A DNA stretch of 9,949 bases, from the NCBI GenBank assembly GCA_015494335.1, contig WGBK01000393.1, positions 1-9,949 on the forward strand. Direction: 5' to 3'. The notes under the pieces are model-generated. The model was given only the letters and a program-made list of their open reading frames with translations, had not been told where the DNA came from and made no database searches. This document shows, in pieces, positions 5,530-9,949 of the stretch. Every line of letters starts with the position of its first letter. Within the stretch, counting starts at the first letter, position 1. Made by a program: the position numbers and the translations under genes. The stretch is from Gammaproteobacteria bacterium (GTDB lineage Bacteria; Pseudomonadota; Gammaproteobacteria; GCA-001735895).

Positions 5530-5827
5530 TACCTGCCCTCCATTCCGTCGCCAACGCCTTGGCCCGTTCGATGTCGCGCCGCTGCGACCCCTTGTCTCCG
5601 CCGCTGAGCAGCACAATCAGCGCCTGCCCTTGTTGAATGAAATACAGCCGATAGCCAGGGCCGTAATAGATGCGCGCTTCCTGCAACCCATCACCCAGCG
5701 CCTTCACATCGCCCAGGTTGCCGGTTTGCATGCGCGTAATGCGGGCATTGATCCGCGCCTTGGCGCGCACATCCCGCAGCCTGTTCAGCCAGGCCTCGAA
5801 CGTGGCGCTTTTGATTATCTCGAACAT
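5522..5827 (-). CDS. HigB-like RelE/ParE-family toxin (module 2)
   Basis: This 101-residue toxin is paralogous to the one at 4425-4721: MFEI start, TGNLGDVKALGDGL (about 35-48), YYGPGYRLYF (about 54-63), ALIVLLSGGDK (about 69-79) and QRRDIERAKALA (82-93). It belongs to the RelE/ParE superfamily; the cellular target is not readable from sequence. The ATG at 5827 follows a near-consensus promoter by six bases and has no ribosome site. The gene is intact and overlaps the antitoxin gene. Confidence 0.86.
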   Translation of the reverse strand: MFEIIKSATFEAWLNRLRDVRAKARINARITRMQTGNLGDVKALGDGLQEARIYYGPGYRLYFIQQGQALIVLLSGGDKGSQRRDIERAKALATEWRAGND

Positions 5828-5828
5828 A

Positions 5829-5862
5829 TGTAAACCATAGTTAACACACTGCTATCTGTCAA
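5829..5862 (-). promoter_or_regulatory. Module 2 toxin promoter with overlapping operator
   Basis: On the minus strand, consensus TTGACA (5862-5857) and TATGGT (5839-5834) are separated by 17 bases. TATGGT ends six bases before the toxin ATG. An 18-bp inverted repeat, TGTTAAC-TATG-GTTTACA (5846-5829), with six of seven arm positions matching, covers the -10 and runs to the edge of the start codon. A repressor bound there would block polymerase directly. Confidence 0.68.
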
Positions 5863-6264
5863 CCGCACCCCGCACATCCACCCCCTAACCCACTACGTAC
5901 ATCCCTCCGTGCATTGCCCTGACTTGCTGCGTACATAGGGTGTGGCAGGTAGGTGCCATGCGATGGCCATGGGGGAAGCGTCACGGTCAGGCGCCGTTGC
6001 GCACCCGCGTCTCCATGCTGTGTACCTGTGGCGTCATGTTGACTGGAGCCAGCACCGTTTCCGGGTGCGCCCGCTGGAACACCCGGAACAGTTCAGAGGA
6101 GGTCGAAATCAAGGTGAAAGCGGCATGAGACTCTTCGGCCGGCGCGCCCCGGATCAGGCCCACGCAAAGTGACGGCACCGAGGATAGCGTGAGCATCCCG
6201 GGAACTCCCGGCCGGCGTTCTTTCCGTTCCTGACCGTCCGCTGGACCAGCTTTCCATCATCCAG
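5863..6264. other. Spacer between TA cluster and fic, no gene supported
   Basis: About 400 bases hold no gene I can defend. It contains copy B of the 64-bp repeat. A minus-strand frame at 5987-6196 (69 codons) runs through the repeat and ends in a plausible-looking peptide (FRVFQRAHPETVLAPVNM), which might be the tail of a lost gene. I do not recognise it. Imperfect inverted motifs around CGTACAT (near 5895 and 5933) are noted without a role. Confidence 0.4.
6154..6217 (+). repeat. 64-bp direct repeat, copy B
   Basis: This is the partner of 1454-1517: same strand, two mismatches in 64 bases, no match in the flanks. It includes the same CCGGGA-AC-TCCCGG palindrome (6198-6211). Together the copies bracket the abiE operon, the tRNA scar and the TA cluster. 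Confidence 0.8.
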
Positions 6265-7332
6265 CTAGGCATTGGATGGGAACAGTCCCGGCATCCACTT
6301 GGGGGCGAGCCTTGCCGGAAATGCCAAGGTGACCGGAGCGCGGGGCGATTCCGAAGTGATGACCCTGTGTTCAGCCAGTGCGGAAAGGATGCGTCGCGCG
6401 TGTCGATCCGAGACATCCAGAATGCCTGAAGCCTCGCCACGCTTGATACTTCCCCGGATCAGCAGGGCCTCCAGGATACGATGGGCCTTGGCAGGTAGAT
6501 TGCCCGAGCGGATCTCCTCTTCGGCCCAAGACAAGATGCGCCGATGCAACTCGTGCGGTTCAACCAGGCCTTCCATGAAACGGACCTGATCAATGCAGGT
6601 TTCAAGGAAAAATCGGGAAAAGGAGGCCAGGGCCTCTTCGCTCAAATGCCCCCTTCCATCCAGGTCGTTTCGGCGAACCTGGTCGCATTCCGCCAGGTGC
6701 CTCTTGTACTCCTCTTCCCGCCTGGCCAGCCCGCGGGCGATCGACCAGATGCCCCGGGTACCAAGGAGTTCCAGAAACATGGCATGGGACATGAGCCGTG
6801 CCACCCGACCATTGCCATCGGCGAATGGGTGTATCCACAGCAGCCGGTGATGTGCGGCTGCGGTGGCCAGTAGGGCATCGGATCTACCCAGGCTGCGGTA
6901 GACCTGCTCAAATCGGCCGAGGAAGCGGGGCAAGGCGCCAGGACTGACGGGTACATGGTTCCCCACCCTGACATGGTGCGTGCGGAACTTGCCCGGAAAT
7001 ACTTGAATACGCTCCCTGGTGTCGGGGTTTGTCGTCCACAGGAGTTCGTCGGGCAGGAGTTCCGAGAATCTCTTGTGGATCTCGCAGAGGCCTGCCACGG
7101 AGGTGACTCGTCCCTGCAAGCCACCTCCGTCGATCCACTCCTGAACCTCGATGTGGGCTCTGGCCTCAAGCTGCAGGTTGCGTTTCTCGGGGTTGTTGCT
7201 GTAATCGTCGTTCAGTGCGCGTTCTATGTCGTTGGGATGGGTGTCATGACCCTCGATGAGGTTGCTGTAGTAGCAGTTTATGGAGCGGATCAACCCCCCG
7301 AGGGAGGCCAACACCGGTCCCGGAAGACGGTC
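6265..7332 (-). pseudogene. Fic-family AMPylase, 5' end removed by IS21
   Basis: Fic proteins transfer AMP (or another nucleotide part) to target hydroxyl groups. The core motif HPFADGNGRVAR is complete (162-173, counting from GTG 7314), with catalytic His162. SNLIEG at 17-22 fits the (S/T)xxxE(G/N) inhibitory motif placed N-terminal to the core in class II Fic proteins. The substrate-binding flap region is seen at FRTHHVRVGNHVPVSP (110-125). A winged helix-like C-terminal domain covers about 285-335 (GSIKRGEASGILDVSDRHAR). Family-like sequence continues upstream of 7314 (DRLPGPVLASLGG) to 7332, where the IS21 end begins, so the N-terminal segment and native promoter are lost. Alternative starts such as GTG 7314 exist but have no clear ribosome site. 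The catalytic core could still be expressed from a fortuitous promoter. Confidence 0.82.
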
Positions 7333-7337
7333 TGCCC

Positions 7338-7378
7338 ATTTCGGCGAACGTGACCGCTGATTTCGGGGAACGTGACCG
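7338..7378 (+). repeat. IS21 end repeats next to istB
   Basis: Two 19-base units at 7338-7356 and 7360-7378 (ATTTCGG-C/G-GAACGTGACCG) differ at one base and are spaced by 22. They are probable IstA binding sites at the terminus distal to the istA start. A related stretch (CGTGACCGCTCA) is written into the last codons of istB. Confidence 0.75.
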
Positions 7379-7412
7379 ACTTGCTCACCGGTCCGTCACT
7401 GGAGTGGGTTTT

Positions 7413-8168
7413 CTACGCTGAGCGGTCACGATCAGTCAAGTCGGCGGCGAGCTTGCGCATTGATTCCCCGCGCAGTTCGAGGCGGTGTGCCCCGTGCAGC
7501 AGCCGGTCGAGGATGGCGTCTGCGAGGGTTGCCTCACCGATGTAGTCGTGCCAGTGCTCGGTGGGCAGCTGGCTGGCGATCAGGGTGGACCGCCGACCAT
7601 GCCGGTCCTCGATGACCTCCATCAGGTCCTGCCGCTGGGCGGCGGTGATCTTCTGGATCCCCCAGTCGTCGAGGATCAGCAGGTCCATCTTGAGCAGCTG
7701 GTTCATCAGGCGGGGGTAGGAGCCGTCTCCGTGGGCGATACGCAGCTGCTCGAACAGCGTCGGCAGGCGCAGGTAGCGCACCGACAGGCCCTGACGGCAG
7801 GCCTGGTTGCCCAGGGCACAGGCCAGCCAGGTCTTGCCGCAGCCGGTGGGGCCGGTGATGCACAGGTTCAGCGACTGGCGGATCCAGTCACCACTTGCCA
7901 AGGCCGCCATGCGGGATTTTTCCAGGCCCCGAGGGTGGCGGTAGTCGATGTCCTCGATACAGGCATTGACCCGTAACCTGGCGGCCTTGAGCAGGCGGGC
8001 CAGCCGCCGGTTCTCGCGGTGCAGTACCTCGCGCTCGACCAGCAGGGCGAGGCGCTCGTCGAAGCTCAGGTCGTGGGTCTGTGGTTGCTCGCGCTGTTGC
8101 TCCCAGGCCTCGAGCATGCCGGTGAGCTTGAGGGCGCGCAGTTGTTCGGTGGTCTGTTGGTTCAGCAT
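7413..8168 (-). CDS. istB: IS21-family helper ATPase IstB
   Basis: IstB is the AAA+ ATPase that assembles on target DNA and stimulates IstA-mediated insertion. The 251-residue protein has the N-terminal helical domain, Walker A GPTGCGKT at 106-113, and Walker B LLILDDW at 163-169. Length is normal. A ribosome site (GGAGG) stands just before ATG 8168, in the 11-base gap after the istA stop. The final codons (DRDRSA) coincide with a copy of the element's terminal repeat. The gene is intact. Confidence 0.92.
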   Translation of the reverse strand: MLNQQTTEQLRALKLTGMLEAWEQQREQPQTHDLSFDERLALLVEREVLHRENRRLARLLKAARLRVNACIEDIDYRHPRGLEKSRMAALASGDWIRQSLNLCITGPTGCGKTWLACALGNQACRQGLSVRYLRLPTLFEQLRIAHGDGSYPRLMNQLLKMDLLILDDWGIQKITAAQRQDLMEVIEDRHGRRSTLIASQLPTEHWHDYIGEATLADAILDRLLHGAHRLELRGESMRKLAADLTDRDRSA

Positions 8169-8179
8169 GATCGCCCTCC

Positions 8180-9718
8180 TCAGTGGTAGTAGCCGGCACC
8201 GCGCACGTTGCCGTGCAGGGGCAGCTCCCCCTGGCTGCTGTTCTCATCCTCCGGCGGCAGCCGGTCGAGGCCCTGCTTGAGGATCGAGGCCACGCTGTGG
8301 TAGCTGGCCGAGCGGATCGCCAGGGCCCGCTCGCAGGCCTTCTCCAGGCGGGTGGGGTGGTAACGCTTGGCCAGGTTGAGTAGTCCCAGGCAGGCGCGGT
8401 AGCCGTGCTCGGGATGTGGCCTGTCCTCGAGCTGTTGCTTGACCACCTGGGCAGTGCAGGGTCCGATGTCGGCGGCCCAGTTCATGAAGCGCCCCGGCGA
8501 CCACTCCCGATGGGCCTGGTGAGACTTGGGCATGTGGGCGGTATCGGTGCTGTAGCGCCCCTGACCGTGTCGGGCATGGCTGGCGACCCGCTTCCCTTTG
8601 TGCATCACCTCAACGGTGGTGGCGGTGATGCGCAGATCCAGAACCTGCCCCACCAGGGCATGGGGGACGCTGTAGAAGCGTTTGTCCACCTCGACGTGAT
8701 AGTCGATGCCCGGCTTCGCCTTGCGCCACTCGGCGTACTCATAGTCATCGGCAGGCAATGGCTTGAGGGCAGGCCGGTCGAGCGCCTCGTACAGGTCGCA
8801 GCGACTCTCGCTGCGCCTCTGGAAAGGTCGCCGGTTGAGCTCAACCAACAACTCAGCGATGGCGGCATTCAGTTCAGCCAGCGAGAAGAACGTGCGATGT
8901 CGCAGCTTCGCCAGGATCCAGCGCTCAACGACCTGTACGGCGACCTCCGCCTTGGCCTTGTCCTTGGGCTTGCAGGGCCGTGCCGGCAGCACGGCGGTGC
9001 CGTAGTGGGCCGCCAGCTCGGCATAGGTGTCGTTGATCTTCGGCGCATAGCGGCTGGCACGGGTGACCGCGGCCTTGAGGTTATCGGGGACCAGCAGTTC
9101 GGGCACCCCGCCAAAGAACTTCAGCATCCGCTGGTGGGAGCCAATCCAGTCGGGTAGCGACTGGGTCCAGGTGGCCTCGGCGTAGGTGTAGCTGGAGGCC
9201 CCGAGCACCCCGACGAAGACCTGGGCCTCCCGCACTTCGCCGGTGTGGCGGTTGACGATGGGCACGGTCGGGCCGCAATAGTCGATGAAGGCCTTCTCAC
9301 CGGCCCGGTGCTGCTGGCGCATGCTGCGTTTCTGGCGATCCCGCCATGCCCGATAGTGGTGACAGAACTGTGTATAGCGGTAGGCCTGCTCCCCGTGGCG
9401 GGCGACATACCCGGCCCACAGCAGTTGCAGCGTCACCCCCTTGCGCTTGAGCTCCTGGTGGAGCTGGAAGCAGTCCGGCTGGACGAAGCGCGCCGGCTTC
9501 GCCTTGGCCGGGAACAGCAGGGCCTCGAGGGCCGCTTCGTCCACCCCCTCGGGCAGCGGCCAGGTGATGCCCTTGGCACGGGCCAGGCTCACGTATTTAC
9601 TGACCGCGCCCTTGGAGAGTTGGCAGGCGCGAGCGATCTTCTCGTGGCTGAGTTGGGCCTCGTACTTGAGGCGCAGTATTTCGATGATTTGCTTCATTGG
9701 AATCCTCGCTGTCGGCAT
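8180..9718 (-). CDS. istA: IS21-family transposase IstA
   Basis: IstA is the DDE transposase that binds the terminal repeats and performs cut and strand transfer. The 512-residue protein has an N-terminal helix-turn-helix (about 22-45, LSHEKIARACQLSKGAVSKY). Its RNase H-fold core has candidate acidic residues D146 (AFIDYCGP), D212 (LLVPDNLKAA) and E258 (KAKAEVAVQ). The C-terminal half includes the usual beta-rich domain (YHVEVDKRFYSVPHALVG). A GGAGA ribosome site precedes ATG 9718. The gene is full length and uninterrupted, so the element may be active. Confidence 0.92.
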   Translation of the reverse strand: MPTARIPMKQIIEILRLKYEAQLSHEKIARACQLSKGAVSKYVSLARAKGITWPLPEGVDEAALEALLFPAKAKPARFVQPDCFQLHQELKRKGVTLQLLWAGYVARHGEQAYRYTQFCHHYRAWRDRQKRSMRQQHRAGEKAFIDYCGPTVPIVNRHTGEVREAQVFVGVLGASSYTYAEATWTQSLPDWIGSHQRMLKFFGGVPELLVPDNLKAAVTRASRYAPKINDTYAELAAHYGTAVLPARPCKPKDKAKAEVAVQVVERWILAKLRHRTFFSLAELNAAIAELLVELNRRPFQRRSESRCDLYEALDRPALKPLPADDYEYAEWRKAKPGIDYHVEVDKRFYSVPHALVGQVLDLRITATTVEVMHKGKRVASHARHGQGRYSTDTAHMPKSHQAHREWSPGRFMNWAADIGPCTAQVVKQQLEDRPHPEHGYRACLGLLNLAKRYHPTRLEKACERALAIRSASYHSVASILKQGLDRLPPEDENSSQGELPLHGNVRGAGYYH

Positions 9719-9798
9719 TCCCCGTCTCCTTCAGGCAAAAGGCGACAGTTGTGCCGGATAAAGTGAAAGAATTCCAGTGAGTTGGGTGAGATTACGGG

Positions 9799-9949
9799 GA
9801 TCGTGACCGGGGTTTTCGGCATCGTGACCGCTCATTTCGGGCACACCTCCGAAATCGGTCACGATAAAACGAAATCCCCGGTCACATTGCTCCGAAATGG
9901 CCGGTCACGTTCGACCGAAATGCATGGTCACGATGGGCCGAAATATGCA
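9799..9949. repeat. IS21 end repeats upstream of istA
   Basis: Six related units of GTGACC plus TTTCGG occur in two orientations: forward near 9802 and 9822, inverted near 9857, 9880, 9902 and 9926. The forward and inverted groups face each other around 9845. They lie between the terminus and istA and probably serve as both transposase binding sites and promoter control sites. Confidence 0.7.

Larger units (their letters stand above)
7333..9949 (-). mobile_element. IS21-family insertion sequence
   Basis: The element carries istA and istB in the classic order on the minus strand. Its ends match as inverted repeats: the left begins TGCCCATTTCGGC at 7333, and the right, read inward from 9949, begins TGCATATTTCGGCC. 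Both ends hold several copies of an ATTTCGG...CGTGACC unit, as IS21 elements do. The span of 2617 bases fits the family. The right end coincides with the window end, so the target duplication cannot be checked. Insertion interrupted the fic gene. Confidence 0.85.

Noticed and set aside
8405..9157. A 250-codon plus-strand frame inside istA
   Set aside because: It is the antisense of a clear transposase gene; its composition follows from istA codon use.

Overview
This is a GC-rich accessory region, most likely from a gammaproteobacterium. That is a judgement from codon style, the family mix, and a tRNA-Arg 3' end that encodes its CCA; no housekeeping gene confirms it. Nearly every gene is a toxin-antitoxin (TA), defence-like or transposition gene, and many are broken. 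The window reads as the worn junk zone of one or more genomic islands.

Left end (1-1300). A minus-strand ParB/sulfiredoxin-fold gene with a clear DGNRR motif starts at 1291. Its natural C-terminus is lost: at about position 197 it is joined to the end of an IS3-family element (terminal repeat, ribosome site and first transposase codons at 124-197). A short unrecognised reading frame lies left of that.

Middle left (1300-3610). A gene-poor stretch carries one copy of a 64-bp direct repeat (second copy at 6154). The abiEi-abiEii type IV TA operon follows, with an ATGA overlap and a palindromic operator over its promoter. A third operon gene overlaps abiEii (TTGA). It looks like a helicase-type gene reduced to its first codons and its C-terminal tail.

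Centre (3610-4100). This holds the 3' piece of a tRNA-Arg gene (minus strand) followed by a hairpin terminator. That is the usual scar of integrase-mediated insertion, which would put the island on the higher-coordinate side.

TA cluster (4101-5862), all minus strand. Two paralogous HigB/HigA-like modules, toxin gene first, flank a BrnT/BrnA module whose toxin gene has lost its 5' half exactly where the preceding antitoxin gene stops. Both intact toxin genes have a promoter whose -10 box ends six bases before the start codon and no ribosome site, so their mRNAs should be leaderless, whereas both antitoxin genes have strong ribosome sites.

Right (5863-9949). A low-information spacer with the second repeat copy is followed by a Fic-family AMPylase gene (minus strand). 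Its 5' end is cut off by an IS21-family element (istA, istB and multiple terminal repeats) that runs from 7333 to the last base of the window. The coherent story is repeated insertion and deletion in a TA/defence island. The intact systems are AbiE and two HigBA pairs; the ParB-like gene, the helicase, BrnT and Fic are truncated.
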